Of a stretch of 58,795 bases of DNA, positions 8,550-17,707 are shown in pieces; the first letter of the stretch is position 1, and each line of letters starts with the position of its first letter. The notes under the pieces are model-generated. The model searched no databases. It was given only the letters and a program-made list of their open reading frames with translations, and was not told the origin of the DNA. Source of the stretch: Pseudomonas entomophila. Its GTDB lineage: Bacteria; Pseudomonadota; Gammaproteobacteria; Pseudomonadales; Pseudomonadaceae. The position numbers and the translations under genes are program-made. The stretch is taken from contig NZ_JAAMQJ010000030.1 of assembly GCF_013523125.1 (NCBI RefSeq), positions 1-58,795 of the forward strand, read 5' to 3'.

Positions 8550-9136
8550 CCGGAAGGTGATGTCTGCGCCCACACGCTGATAGGGTTTGTGGGCCCTGCG
8601 GGCCCAATCGCGGCCGGTCCGGCGCCCCGGCAGGGGCCGCTCACCCGCCGCGCTGGTACAGGCGATCGCGGCTCCATGTGGGAGCGGCCCCCGTGCCGCG
8701 ATTGGGCCTGCAAGGCCATGCCTTTCAACGTCTTTGGAAAAAGCCCAAGATAGGGTCATTGTTGCATCCATAGATTCACCGGCATGATACAGGCAAGCGC
8801 AACCCTCCTATGGGAGTCCGCCCGCCGCCTTTGCGCCGCGCTGTCGCGCAGAGAACATGACGGTAGCTGGCAGGATCCGGGGCTTTATTGCTGATCGATT
8901 TAGGGCCGCTTTGCGGCCCATCGCGGCACTGGGGCCGCTCCTACACCCGTAGTCCCACCGCGGGGTTGCAGGCTATCGGGGATTAACCGCTCTGCCAGAT
9001 CAGCGATATGGCCCACATCCTGTTAGGCAAAGACGTTGAAAGGCCTGGCCTGCAAGGCCCATAAAACCAGCGATCACTGTGGCGCGGGGTGTACGAAACG
9101 GCGCAGACTGCGCCGCTCGTCACCATCGTCTGAGCG
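8550..9136. repeat. 587-bp spacer packed with REP-type palindromes
   Basis: No gene recognised. Imperfect inverted repeats dominate: the pair around 8598-8620 ('GGGCCCAATCGCGGC') and 8695-8712 ('GCCGCGATTGGGCC') frame a 150-bp palindromic block, and another REP ('AGGGCCGCTTTGCGGCCCAT' with 'GGGGCCGCTCCTACA') lies at 8903-8945. GCGGGCTCCTACA-like tails are typical of P. putida REP sequences. REPs here separate the kinase from the convergent nitroreductase. Confidence 0.7.
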
Positions 9137-9691
9137 TCACCCCCACGCAGCGACGAAGTCCTCGGTCGCCAGCACCGGCGCCGTACGTGGCTCGTTCGCC
9201 GGCGTACCGACGTACAGGTAGCCCATCAGCTCTTCGTTGTCCTGCAGACCCAGCCCCTGGGCCACGTGGGCATCGAACGCCATGTCGCCGGTACGCCACA
9301 GCGCCCCGACCCCTTGCGCATGGGCGGCGAGCAGGATGCCATGGGCCGCGCAGCCGGCTGCCAACCGTTGCTCCACGAGCGGTACCTTGGGGTGCTCCTT
9401 CAGGCACGCGATCACCACGATGATCAATGGCGCCCGCAGCGGCATGGCGCGGGCCTTGTCCAGGGCGGCCTGACTGGCATCGGCCTTGAGCTGCACCGCT
9501 TCGGCATACAGCTCGCCCAGTCGCTCGCGCGCCGCGCCTTCGATGGTCAGGAAGCGCCAGGGCCGCAATTGGCCGTGATCCGGCGCACGCAACGCGGCCT
9601 GAAACAGCGCTTCACGTTGTGCGGTATTGGGCGCCGGTTCGGTCAGACGTGCCACCGACACGCGGTTGAGCAATGCATCGAGAGCCTCCAT
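9137..9691 (-). CDS. Nitroreductase family protein (YdjA type)
   Basis: 184 residues, the size of E. coli YdjA, a small FMN-dependent nitroreductase-fold oxidoreductase. The start MEALDALLNRVSVARLTEPAP, 'ALRAPDHGQLRPWRFLTIEG' (FMN phosphate binding) and 'GCAAHGILLAAHAQGVGALWRTG' are family features. ATG 9691 has a strong AGGAGA 7 bp upstream; 16 extra in-frame residues beyond it run towards the heptanucleotide repeat and were excluded. Substrate unknown. Confidence 0.9.
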   Translation of the reverse strand: MEALDALLNRVSVARLTEPAPNTAQREALFQAALRAPDHGQLRPWRFLTIEGAARERLGELYAEAVQLKADASQAALDKARAMPLRAPLIIVVIACLKEHPKVPLVEQRLAAGCAAHGILLAAHAQGVGALWRTGDMAFDAHVAQGLGLQDNEELMGYLYVGTPANEPRTAPVLATEDFVAAWG

Positions 9692-9731
9692 CGGCTTTCT
9701 CCTGGTCATGGATAGATGAGGGACATTCTCA

Positions 9732-9835
9732 AGCTGCAAGCTGCAAGCTGCAAGTCAGAGCGTCAGCGTCGCCTCAACTGACGCAACCGCACTACCGTCC
9801 GCTTGTAGCTTGTAGCTTGTAGCTTGCCCCTTGCA
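9732..9835. repeat. Inverted heptanucleotide-array element, copy 2
   Basis: Three AGCTGCA units at 9732-9752 and, in opposite sense, three GCTTGTA units plus degenerate GCTTGCC and CCTTGCA at 9801-9835. The core shares gtcagcgtcgcctcaac (9762-9778) and gcactaccgtccgcttgt (9789-9806) exactly with copy 1. It lies between the divergent nitroreductase and trkH genes, so it may overlap their promoters. Confidence 0.85.
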
Positions 9836-9893
9836 GCCCGCCCTCGCTCCCCCGAAAATGGCGCCCCTCCGTTTCGACTCAGAGCCCTCCCAC

Positions 9894-11348
9894 ATGGCGT
9901 TGCCGACCTTCCGGATCATCGCATTCATCATCGGCATCTTTCTGGTGACCCTGGCCGTGAGCATGCTCGTGCCCATGGCGACCCTGCTGATCTTCGACCG
10001 TACCGATGACCTGCCCTCCTTCGGCTGGGCCAGCCTGATCACCCTCGCGGCCGGTCTGGCGATGCTCGCGCAAGGGCGGCCGGAGCAGGTGCACCTGCGC
10101 CCCCGGGACATGTACCTGCTCACGGTCTGCAGCTGGGTGGTGGTGTGCGTGTTCGCCGCCCTGCCGTTCCTCTTCACCCAGCACATCAGCTACACCAACG
10201 CCTTCTTCGAAAGCATGTCGGGCATCACGGCGACCGGGTCCACCGTCCTCAGCGGGCTGGACGACATGTCGCCGGGGATCCTGATGTGGCGGTCCATGCT
10301 GCACTGGCTCGGCGGCATCGGCTTCATCGCCATGGCCGTGGCGATCCTGCCGCTGCTGCGCATCGGCGGCATGCGCCTGTTCCAGACCGAATCGTCCGAC
10401 CGCTCGGAAAAGGTCATGCCGCGCTCGCACATGGTCGCCAAGTCCATCGTGCTGGTCTACGTGGGCATCACCGTGCTGGGCAGCCTGGCCTTCTGGTGGG
10501 CGGGCATGAGCCTGTTCGATGCCATCAACCATGCCATGTCGGCCATCTCCACCGGAGGCTTCTCCACCTCCGACCTGTCCCTGGCCAAATGGGACATCCC
10601 GGCCGTGCACTGGGTGGCGGTGGTGGTGATGATCCTGGGCAGCCTGCCCTTCACCCTGTACGTGGCCACCTTGCGCGGCAACCGCGGCGCGCTGGTCCGT
10701 GACCAGCAGGTGCAAGGCCTGCTGGCGCTGCTGGTCGCCACCTGGATCGTGCTGGGCACCTGGTACTGGCTGACCACCAACCTGCCGTGGATGGACGCCT
10801 TGCGCCATGTGGCGCTGAACGTCACCTCGGTGGTCACCACCACGGGCTTCGCCCTGGGCGACTACAGCCTGTGGGGCAACTTTTCGCTGATGTTCTTCTT
10901 CTACCTGGGCTTCATCGGCGGCTGCTCCGGTTCCACCGCCGGCGGGATCAAGATCTTCCGCTTCCAGGTGGCCTATATCCTGCTCAAGGCCAACCTCAAC
11001 CAGCTGATCCACCCGCGCGCCGTGATCAAGCAGAAGTACAACGGCCACCGACTCGACGAAGAGATCGTGCGCTCGATCCTGACCTTCTCGTTCTTCTTCG
11101 CCATCACCATCTGCCTGATCGCGCTGTCGTTGTCGCTGCTGGGCCTGGACTGGATGACGGCGCTGACGGGCGCGGCGAGCACCGTTTCGGGGGTCGGGCC
11201 GGGCCTGGGTGAGATCATCGGCCCGGCGGGCAACTTCTCGACCCTGCCGGATGCGGCCAAGTGGATCCTGGCCGGCGGGATGCTGCTGGGGCGCCTGGAG
11301 ATCATCACCGTACTGGTACTGTGCATGCCCGCCTTCTGGCGGCATTGA
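9894..11348 (+). CDS. trkH: TrkH-family potassium uptake protein
   Basis: 484 residues, an inner-membrane K+ channel subunit with four M1-P-M2 repeats. Selectivity-filter glycines are visible in 'ITATGSTVLSGLD', 'AISTGGFSTSD', 'VTTTGFALGDY' and 'VSGVGPGLGEIIG'. TrkH works with the cytoplasmic nucleotide-binding TrkA, whose gene is not in this window. ATG 9894 (MALPTFRIIAFIIG) gives the canonical N-terminus; an in-frame start at 9831 lies within the repeat. Stands alone, convergent with msrC. Confidence 0.92.
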   Translation: MALPTFRIIAFIIGIFLVTLAVSMLVPMATLLIFDRTDDLPSFGWASLITLAAGLAMLAQGRPEQVHLRPRDMYLLTVCSWVVVCVFAALPFLFTQHISYTNAFFESMSGITATGSTVLSGLDDMSPGILMWRSMLHWLGGIGFIAMAVAILPLLRIGGMRLFQTESSDRSEKVMPRSHMVAKSIVLVYVGITVLGSLAFWWAGMSLFDAINHAMSAISTGGFSTSDLSLAKWDIPAVHWVAVVVMILGSLPFTLYVATLRGNRGALVRDQQVQGLLALLVATWIVLGTWYWLTTNLPWMDALRHVALNVTSVVTTTGFALGDYSLWGNFSLMFFFYLGFIGGCSGSTAGGIKIFRFQVAYILLKANLNQLIHPRAVIKQKYNGHRLDEEIVRSILTFSFFFAITICLIALSLSLLGLDWMTALTGAASTVSGVGPGLGEIIGPAGNFSTLPDAAKWILAGGMLLGRLEIITVLVLCMPAFWRH

Positions 11349-11372
11349 TCCCAGGGACCAGGCAAACCTCTC

Positions 11373-11410
11373 GGGGCAGGCGCCGCTACGTCGTGCGGCC
11401 CCTGCCCTGA
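11373..11410. terminator. Hairpin between convergent trkH and msrC
   Basis: GGGGCAGG-CGCCGC paired with GCGGC-CCCTGCCC around an 8-nt loop, extended by flanking CTC/GAG. No clear T run on either side, so it is a candidate bidirectional terminator rather than a canonical one. Confidence 0.5.
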
Positions 11411-11422
11411 GTCAGCGTGTAC

Positions 11423-11905
11423 TCAGCAATCGGTCAGCTCGAGGAACGCCGCGACCAGCCGCTCCAGCCCCTGCTGATCCTCCACGCCAAAGCGCGCCAG
11501 ACGCGGGCTGTCCAGGTCCAGCACGCCGATCAGCCGCCCCTCCTTGACCAGCGGGATCACCAGTTCGCTGTTGGACGCGCTGTCACAGGCGATGTGCCCC
11601 GGGAAGGCATGCACGTCTTCGACGCGCTGGGTCTGCCGCGTGGCGGCCGCCGCGCCGCAGACGCCCTTGCCGAAGGGAATGCGCACACAGGCGACCTGCC
11701 CCTGGAACGGGCCGAGCACCAGGTGCTCGTCACGGGCCAGGTAGAAGCCGGCCCAGTTGAGGTCGTCCACCTGGTGGTAGAGAAACGCCGACAGCTGGGC
11801 AGCGTTGGCAATGAAGTCGTGTTCGTCGGCGAACAGGGCGCGCACCTGCGCGACCAGCAGGTCGTAGCCATCGAGACCTTTGCCGCTGGCATTGAGGTCG
11901 ATCAT
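11423..11905 (-). CDS. msrC: GAF-domain free methionine-(R)-sulfoxide reductase
   Basis: 160 residues, a single GAF domain like E. coli fRMsr, which reduces free Met-R-sulfoxide. The three Cys expected for catalysis and resolution are present: 'QVACVRIPFGKGVCGAAA' (two) and 'GHIACDSASNSELVIPL' (one). 'WAGFYL' and 'IGVLDLDSP' complete the family signature. The ATG overlaps the stop of the upstream ATPase gene by 4 bp, so the two are translationally coupled. Confidence 0.9.
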   Translation of the reverse strand: MIDLNASGKGLDGYDLLVAQVRALFADEHDFIANAAQLSAFLYHQVDDLNWAGFYLARDEHLVLGPFQGQVACVRIPFGKGVCGAAAATRQTQRVEDVHAFPGHIACDSASNSELVIPLVKEGRLIGVLDLDSPRLARFGVEDQQGLERLVAAFLELTDC

Positions 11906-12792
11906 GGGTGGTGCTCCAGCAGTTGCAGCCCGACCCAGTAACGGGCGAACTGGTAGGCACAGCGGCCATTACGGTTGCCGCGCCCGGTCGCCCAGCGCAC
12001 GGCCTCGGTGTCCAGCGCTTCGTCGCGCTGCCAGGTCAGGCCGGCCGCACGGGCCAACTGGCCGATCCAGTGCTCGACCACGTTCAGGTAGTGCGCTTGG
12101 CTGAAGGGGTAGAACGACAACCACAGGCCGAAGCGGTCGGACAGGGCGATCTTGTCCTCCACGGCCTCGTTGGGGTGCAGCTCGCCGTCGATCATCTTCC
12201 AGTGTTCGTTGTCGCTCTGCTTCTCGGGCACCAGGTGGCGCCGGTTCGAGGTGGCGTACAACAGTACGTTGTCGGGGGCCTGTTCGAGCGAGCCGTCGAG
12301 CACGCTCTTGAGCACCCGGTAATCGCCCTCGCCCGCCTCGAACGACAAGTCGTCGCAGAACAGGATGAACCGCTGCGGCCGCTTCTGCAGTTGCTCGACC
12401 ACCCGCGGCAGGTCGGCCAGGTGATCGCGCTCGATCTCGATCAGGCGCAGCCCGGCCTCGGCATGCTCGGCCAGCAAGGCGCGCACCAGCGAGGACTTGC
12501 CCGTGCCGCGCGAGCCCCAGAGCAGTGCATGGTTGGCCGGCAGGCCTTCGATGAACTGGTGAGTGTTGCGACCCAGCTGTTCACGCTGCTTGTCGACGCC
12601 GATCAGATCGCTCAGACGGATGTCCAGGCTGACGTCCAGGGGCAGCAGGTAGCCATTGCGCGCATCGCGCTGCCAGCGTGCGGCCAGGCACTGGTTCCAG
12701 TCGATCGTCGGGCGCGGTGCGGGCAGCAGGGGTTCGAGGCGCGCCATTACCGTTTCGGCACGCTCCAGAAAAGCACTCAAGCGGGGGTCCAT
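11902..12792 (-). CDS. DUF815-type AAA+ ATP-binding protein
   Basis: 296 residues. A P-loop ATPase with Walker A 'LLWGSRGTGKSSLVRALL' and Walker B-like 'RFILFCDDLSFE', and the sensor region 'VLLYATSNRRHLVPE'. The DUF815 family is widespread and unassigned. ATG 12792 chosen because GAGGAG is 5 bp upstream; an in-frame GTG lies two codons earlier. Coupled to msrC by ATGA overlap and divergent from the hybrid kinase. Confidence 0.88.
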   Translation of the reverse strand: MDPRLSAFLERAETVMARLEPLLPAPRPTIDWNQCLAARWQRDARNGYLLPLDVSLDIRLSDLIGVDKQREQLGRNTHQFIEGLPANHALLWGSRGTGKSSLVRALLAEHAEAGLRLIEIERDHLADLPRVVEQLQKRPQRFILFCDDLSFEAGEGDYRVLKSVLDGSLEQAPDNVLLYATSNRRHLVPEKQSDNEHWKMIDGELHPNEAVEDKIALSDRFGLWLSFYPFSQAHYLNVVEHWIGQLARAAGLTWQRDEALDTEAVRWATGRGNRNGRCAYQFARYWVGLQLLEHHP

Positions 12793-12895
12793 GACCACTC
12801 CTCATGTCAGATCAATGGCAAGGATGGACAGCTTCAAACACGCCGAGTCGGCTATGCTTGCGCAGCGCAGGGAACGTCAACTGGTTCGGGAACCC

Positions 12896-15214
12896 ATGGA
12901 TATCAAGTTCACCCATCGTCTGTCCTACAAGCAGGCCCGCTTGTCGGTCCTTGTCGGCTTCGTTCTCGGAACCTTGCTCAGTCTCATCCAGATCGGCATC
13001 GATTATGCCAGCGAAGACGCCTCCATCAACCGTGAAATAGATGCGCTGCTGCAAATCAGCCATAACCCGGCCTCGCGGATCGCCTACAACATCGACACGG
13101 AGTTGGCCCATGAACTGGCCGCAGGGCTGCTGCGCTCCCCTGCTGTGTTGCGTGCCCGGCTGATCGACAACACCGACACGGTGCTGGCCGACGAGCGACG
13201 CGCCCGTCTTCAAAGTCCTTACCGGCCGATCAGCGATTTCCTGTTCGGTGCCTACCGGCAGTTCACCGACCCGCTGTACCTGACGCACATGCCTGATGAT
13301 CACCTGGGCACCTTGTACCTGGATGTGGACACCTTCGCCTTCGGCAGTCGCTTCCTGAACCGTGCCGGGGTCACGCTGGTCAATGGGTTCGCCCGTAGCC
13401 TGGTGCTGACCGTGATCCTGATGGCCCTGTTCTACACCATGCTCACCCAGCCGCTGGTCCGGGTGATCAACGCCCTGAGCCGGGCCGACCTGCGCCAGCC
13501 CGACCAGGCCAAGCTGACCTATCCACCTGGCCACGAGACCGACGAGATCGGCGTGCTGGTCAAGGTCGCCAACCGCCAGTTCGTCAGCATGGCGACCGAG
13601 ATCCAGCAGCGGCGCACCGCCGAGAACCGTCTGACCGAGTACCTGGGCGAACTCGAAAGCATCGTCTCGGCCCGCACCCAGGCACTGGAGGCCAGCAATG
13701 CGCGTCTGAGCCAGTCCAACCTGGAGCTGGAACAGGCGCGGCGCCAGGCCCTGGACATGGCCCAGGCCCGTGCGGCATTCCTGGCCAACATGAGCCATGA
13801 GATCCGCACCCCTCTCAATGGCATGCTCGGCATGATCGCGCTGGCGTTGGACAGCCCGGACCCTGGGGAGCAACGCCAGCAGCTGTCCATCGCCCACGAG
13901 TCGGGCAAGGTTCTGGTGGAATTGCTCAACGATATCCTCGACCTGTCGAAGTTCGACGCCGGCCAGCTCACGCTCGAATGCATTCCCTTCGACATGAGCA
14001 CGCTGGTCGAGGACACCGCCAGCCTGTTGTCGCAGAACGCCGCCGCCAGCGTGGAACTCACCTGTCTGGTAGCGCCGGACTTCCCCGGCGCCGTGTTGGG
14101 CGACCCTACCCGCGTCCGGCAGATCGTCAGCAACCTGTTGGCCAATGCCCTGAAATTCACCCGATTCGGGCGCGTCGACGTGCGCTTGAGTCGGGGTGAC
14201 GGGTGCATTCGACTCGAGGTCTGCGATACCGGCATCGGCATTCCGGAGCACGCCCAGGAGCGGATCTTCCAGCCGTTCGTGCAGGCTGGCGACGGCATCA
14301 CACGGCAATATGGCGGCACCGGACTGGGCCTGACCCTGGCACGCAACCTGTGCAGCGCGATGCAGGGCCATCTGTACATCGAGTCACGCACGGGCTTCGG
14401 CAGTCGTTTTAGCATCGAACTGCCGTTGCAGGTACACACCGATGCCATGGCGCCCGGACGCCTCGCAGGGCGCGTGGTCGCGGTGTGCGACCGCAGTAGC
14501 GGGCTGGCCGAGTGGCTGGCCGCGACCTTGCCAGGCTGGGGTCTGGACTACACCCAGCGCGATAGCCCCGATGAGCGGACGCAGGCGCTGGCGGACGTGT
14601 TGATCCTCAACGACCGCGTCCTGCTCGAAACGCTGCGCACGACGTGTTCGGCACCGATCCTGCTGGTCACCGCCTACGGCGAATTCCTGCGCGGCCCGCA
14701 GCTGGCACACCTTGCCCCATTGCAACAACTGGCCCGCCCCGTCAGTCGTGCGACCCTGTACCAGACGCTACGCCGAGCCTTGCCCGGTAGCGACACCGGT
14801 CGTGCGCCTTCGGGGCACACGCCGAGCGCCTCAGGCCCCTGCGCACGTATCCTGCTGGTCGAGGACAATCCGGTGAATCAGATGGTCGCCCAAGGCATGC
14901 TGGCGCGCCTGGGTTGTCAGGTCGAGGTGGCCACCCAGGGTGCCGAGGCTTTGCACCTGCTCGAGCAGCACCGCTTCGACATGGTGCTGATGGACTGCAA
15001 CATGCCGGTGATGGACGGCTACGAGGCCAGCCATCGCATTCGCCAGATGCCGCGCTGGGCCGACCTGCCGATCATCGCGCTGACCGCCAACGCCATGCCG
15101 GACGAGCGTGACCGTTGCCTGGCCGCCGGCATGAACGATTACCTGGCCAAGCCTTTCCGGCGCGAGCACCTGGTCACGCTGATCGAGCGTTGGCTGGTGC
15201 CACCTGCCCGGTGA
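12896..15214 (+). CDS. Hybrid sensor histidine kinase/response regulator
   Basis: 772 residues. Membrane helix about 16-36, periplasmic loop, second helix about 165-186, a HAMP/coiled-coil linker (about 190-290), HisKA with 'FLANMSHEIRTPLNGMLGMI' (His about 301), HATPase with 'GDPTRVRQIVSNLLANALKF', 'DTGIGIPE' and 'GGTGLGLTLARNL', a degenerate segment, and a C-terminal receiver from about 652 with 'MVLMDCNMPVMDGYEA' (Asp about 700). No cognate regulator or Hpt gene is adjacent. Start at ATG 12896 (MDIKFTHRL); further in-frame residues upstream are antisense to the ATPase gene. Confidence 0.88.
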   Translation: MDIKFTHRLSYKQARLSVLVGFVLGTLLSLIQIGIDYASEDASINREIDALLQISHNPASRIAYNIDTELAHELAAGLLRSPAVLRARLIDNTDTVLADERRARLQSPYRPISDFLFGAYRQFTDPLYLTHMPDDHLGTLYLDVDTFAFGSRFLNRAGVTLVNGFARSLVLTVILMALFYTMLTQPLVRVINALSRADLRQPDQAKLTYPPGHETDEIGVLVKVANRQFVSMATEIQQRRTAENRLTEYLGELESIVSARTQALEASNARLSQSNLELEQARRQALDMAQARAAFLANMSHEIRTPLNGMLGMIALALDSPDPGEQRQQLSIAHESGKVLVELLNDILDLSKFDAGQLTLECIPFDMSTLVEDTASLLSQNAAASVELTCLVAPDFPGAVLGDPTRVRQIVSNLLANALKFTRFGRVDVRLSRGDGCIRLEVCDTGIGIPEHAQERIFQPFVQAGDGITRQYGGTGLGLTLARNLCSAMQGHLYIESRTGFGSRFSIELPLQVHTDAMAPGRLAGRVVAVCDRSSGLAEWLAATLPGWGLDYTQRDSPDERTQALADVLILNDRVLLETLRTTCSAPILLVTAYGEFLRGPQLAHLAPLQQLARPVSRATLYQTLRRALPGSDTGRAPSGHTPSASGPCARILLVEDNPVNQMVAQGMLARLGCQVEVATQGAEALHLLEQHRFDMVLMDCNMPVMDGYEASHRIRQMPRWADLPIIALTANAMPDERDRCLAAGMNDYLAKPFRREHLVTLIERWLVPPAR

Positions 15215-15692
15215 GCACCGCTTCGATCGCCGCTTCCAGCGCCTTGGGCTTGGTCAACGGCCCGAACCGCGACACGTGCCCGGTGGCCGGGTCGATCAGG
15301 AACTTGGTGAAGTTCCACTTGATCGATTCGGTGCCCAGCAGCCCGGGCGCACGGCGCTTGAGCGTGACGAACAGGGGATGCGCACGCGGCCCGTTGACCT
15401 CGACCTTGCGGAACATCGGGAAGCTCACGCCGAAGGTGCGCTGGCAGAACTGCGCGATCGAGCGCGCGTCGCCGGGCTCCTGCTGGCCGAACTGGTTGCA
15501 GGGGAAACCGGCGATCACCAACCCCCGTGCCTGGTAGCTCTGCCACAGCGCCTCGAGCCCTTCGTACTGTGGCGTGAAGCCACATTGGCTGGCGGTGTTC
15601 ACCACCAGCACGGCCTTGGCGGAAAAGTCGGCCAGGCACTTCTGCTCACCGTTCAAGGTCATGCAGGCGATGCCCAGCAGTTCGTCACGCAC
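15174..15692 (-). CDS. Glutathione peroxidase family protein (thiol peroxidase)
   Basis: 172 residues. Reduces hydroperoxides using a Cys in place of selenocysteine. Catalytic tetrad residues visible: Cys37 in 'VVNTASQCGFTPQYEGLE', Gln in 'GFPCNQFGQQEPG', and Trp-Asn in 'IKWNFTKFL'. Start uncertain: GTG 15692 (MRDELLGIA) aligns with homologue N-termini, while GTG 15713 would overlap the msrB stop. The 3' end overlaps the hybrid kinase gene by 41 bp on the opposite strand. Directly downstream of msrB, so a peroxide/methionine repair operon. Confidence 0.88.
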   Translation of the reverse strand: MRDELLGIACMTLNGEQKCLADFSAKAVLVVNTASQCGFTPQYEGLEALWQSYQARGLVIAGFPCNQFGQQEPGDARSIAQFCQRTFGVSFPMFRKVEVNGPRAHPLFVTLKRRAPGLLGTESIKWNFTKFLIDPATGHVSRFGPLTKPKALEAAIEAVLTGQVAPANARSA

Positions 15693-15705
15693 CCCCAGTC
15701 TGCGC

Positions 15706-16101
15706 TCAGTCACGAGGCTTGAACTCCAGGCAGACCGAGTTGATGCAGTAGCGCAATCCGGTCGGTGGCGGGCCGTCCGGGAAGACATGCCCCAGGTGGG
15801 CGTCGCAGCGCGCGCAAGTGACCTCGGTGCGGATCATGCCATGGGAGGTATCGCGCATCTCGATCATCGCCTCCTGGCCGATCGGTGCGTAGAAGCTTGG
15901 CCAGCCGCAACCTGAATCGAACTTGGTGGACGCATCGAACAGCGGCGCGCCGCAGCAGATGCACTGGTAGGTGCCCGCACGCTTTTCATCGTTGTACTTG
16001 CCGGTGAAAGGCCGTTCGGTGCCTTTCAGGCGGCAGACCTCGTATTGCGCGGGGTCGAGCATCGCGCGCCACTCTTCCAATGTCTTTTCGATCTTCTGCA
16101 T
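15706..16101 (-). CDS. msrB: Peptide-methionine (R)-S-oxide reductase MsrB
   Basis: 131 residues, full length for MsrB. Reduces the R epimer of methionine sulfoxide in proteins. Structural zinc Cys pairs C47/C50 and C96/C99 ('CICC', 'CARC'), and catalytic Cys119 in '[13 protein letters not shown]'. 'GWPSF' and 'GHVFPDGP' are also conserved. GAGGTG lies 6 bp before ATG 16101; the longer in-frame extension lacks support. Co-oriented with the glutathione peroxidase gene. Confidence 0.94.
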   Translation of the reverse strand: MQKIEKTLEEWRAMLDPAQYEVCRLKGTERPFTGKYNDEKRAGTYQCICCGAPLFDASTKFDSGCGWPSFYAPIGQEAMIEMRDTSHGMIRTEVTCARCDAHLGHVFPDGPPPTGLRYCINSVCLEFKPRD

Positions 16102-16139
16102 ACAGCACCTCGGCAGGCTTGAATTTGCGTCGCGCCGTC

Positions 16140-16168
16140 TTTTCGCTGGCGCGGGGGGCACGTATATT
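16140..16168 (+). promoter_or_regulatory. Possible sigma70 promoter for alaA
   Basis: TATATT at 16163-16168 with a weak -35 (TTTTCG at 16140-16145), 17-bp spacing, about 100 bp upstream of alaA. Based only on motif similarity. Confidence 0.35.
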
Positions 16169-16269
16169 AGTGCGCTCTGTGTCTGACATCAGCCAGTCAC
16201 ACACGCTCCGCCTTTTTTCGGTCTATTCGTCGGCGGGCCGCTGCGACCTCTCCATTCGGGATTTCCAAC

Positions 16270-17481
16270 ATGCAGTTCAGCAAATCGAACAAGCTCGCCA
16301 ATGTCTGCTACGACATTCGCGGCCCGGTGCTCAAGCACGCCAAGCGCCTGGAGGAGGAAGGCCATCGCATCCTCAAGCTGAACATCGGCAACCCGGCGCC
16401 CTTCGGTTTCGAGGCGCCCGAGGAAATCCTCCAGGACGTGATCCGCACCCTGCCCACCGCCCAGGGCTACAGCGATTCGAAGGGCCTGTTCAGCGCCCGC
16501 AAGGCGGTGATGCAGTACTGCCAGCAGAAAGATATCGAAGGCGTCGGCATCGAGGACATCTACCTGGGCAACGGCGTGTCCGAGCTGATCGTCATGTCCA
16601 TGCAGGCGCTGCTGAACAATGGCGACGAAGTTTTGATTCCGGCGCCGGACTATCCGCTGTGGACCGCTGCCGTCAGCCTGGCGGGCGGCAAGCCGGTGCA
16701 CTACCTGTGCGACGAGCAGGCCGACTGGTTCCCGGACCTGGACGACATCAAGGCCAAGATCACCCCGAACACCAAGGCACTGGTGATCATCAACCCGAAC
16801 AACCCGACCGGCGCGGTCTACTCCCGCGAACTGCTGCTGGGCATGCTCGAACTGGCCCGCCAGCACAACCTGGTGGTGTTCTCCGACGAGATCTACGACA
16901 AGATCCTGTACGACGAGGCCGTGCACGTCAGCACCGCGTCCCTGGCACCGGACCTGCTGTGCCTGACCTTCAACGGTCTGTCCAAATCCTACCGGGTGGC
17001 AGGCTTCCGCTCCGGCTGGCTGATCATCTCTGGGCCCAAGCACCACGCCCAGAGCTACATCGAAGGCATCGACATGCTGGCCAACATGCGCCTGTGCGCC
17101 AACGTGCCGGCCCAGCACGCGATCCAGACGGCACTCGGCGGCTACCAGAGCATCAACGACCTGGTATTGCCGCCTGGCCGCCTGCTCGAGCAGCGCAACC
17201 GCGCCTGGGAACTGCTCAACGACATTCCGGGCGTCAGTTGCGTCAAGCCCATGGGCGCGCTCTACGCCTTCCCGCGGATCGACCCCAAGGTCTGCCCGAT
17301 TCTCAACGACGAGAAGTTCGTGCTCGACCTGCTGCTGTCCGAGCGCCTGCTGGTGGTCCAGGGCACGGCCTTCAACTGGCCGTGGCCCGACCACTTCCGT
17401 GTGGTGACCCTGCCACGGGTGGACGACCTGGAGCAGGCCATCGGCCGGATCGGCCAGTTCCTGCGCACCTATCGTCAATAG
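16270..17481 (+). CDS. alaA: Alanine-synthesising aminotransferase (AlaA/YfbQ family)
   Basis: 403 residues. PLP-dependent class I aminotransferase that makes alanine from pyruvate and glutamate. Near-identity in long blocks with E. coli AlaA: '[19 protein letters not shown]', '[18 protein letters not shown]', '[13 protein letters not shown]' and '[20 protein letters not shown]'. The PLP-binding Lys is in '[16 protein letters not shown]'. Preceded by a 168-bp gap divergent from msrB. Confidence 0.93.
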   Translation: MQFSKSNKLANVCYDIRGPVLKHAKRLEEEGHRILKLNIGNPAPFGFEAPEEILQDVIRTLPTAQGYSDSKGLFSARKAVMQYCQQKDIEGVGIEDIYLGNGVSELIVMSMQALLNNGDEVLIPAPDYPLWTAAVSLAGGKPVHYLCDEQADWFPDLDDIKAKITPNTKALVIINPNNPTGAVYSRELLLGMLELARQHNLVVFSDEIYDKILYDEAVHVSTASLAPDLLCLTFNGLSKSYRVAGFRSGWLIISGPKHHAQSYIEGIDMLANMRLCANVPAQHAIQTALGGYQSINDLVLPPGRLLEQRNRAWELLNDIPGVSCVKPMGALYAFPRIDPKVCPILNDEKFVLDLLLSERLLVVQGTAFNWPWPDHFRVVTLPRVDDLEQAIGRIGQFLRTYRQ

Positions 17482-17632
17482 ACCGACCCGGGGCCTCCCG
17501 ACCGTGAGCGGGGGGCCTGTCGAGGCCGTGTTTCATTATCGATATGCCTTACTTCGAAGTCAGATCCATCCTACGGCACATGTCATCACCCCTGTCAGCC
17601 CTCGCCCTACACAGTTTGAAATAGTCCCCCGG

Positions 17633-17661
17633 TTGAATCCGCGCGCCTTGCGCCTTATATA
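17633..17661 (+). promoter_or_regulatory. Possible heat-shock (sigma32-like) promoter of htpX
   Basis: GGTTGAATC (TTGAAT at 17633-17638) and CCTTATATA at 17653-17661, spaced 14 bp, resemble the CTTGAAA/CCCATNT sigma32 consensus. It lies about 45 bp upstream of htpX, a heat-shock gene in other bacteria. Weak match. Confidence 0.35.
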
Positions 17662-17707
17662 CCCCGGCAGTGAGGAACATTTCATCCGTCAGGAGAACGT
17701 GACAACC

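Noticed and set aside
9879..11345. 488-codon antisense frame opposite trkH
   Set aside because: His/Gln/Gly/Asp-rich composition with no hydrophobic core, and it mirrors a clear membrane-protein gene; typical GC-rich shadow frame.
16189..17478. 429-codon antisense frame opposite alaA
   Set aside because: Fully overlaps a strongly conserved aminotransferase gene; no start signal or family features.
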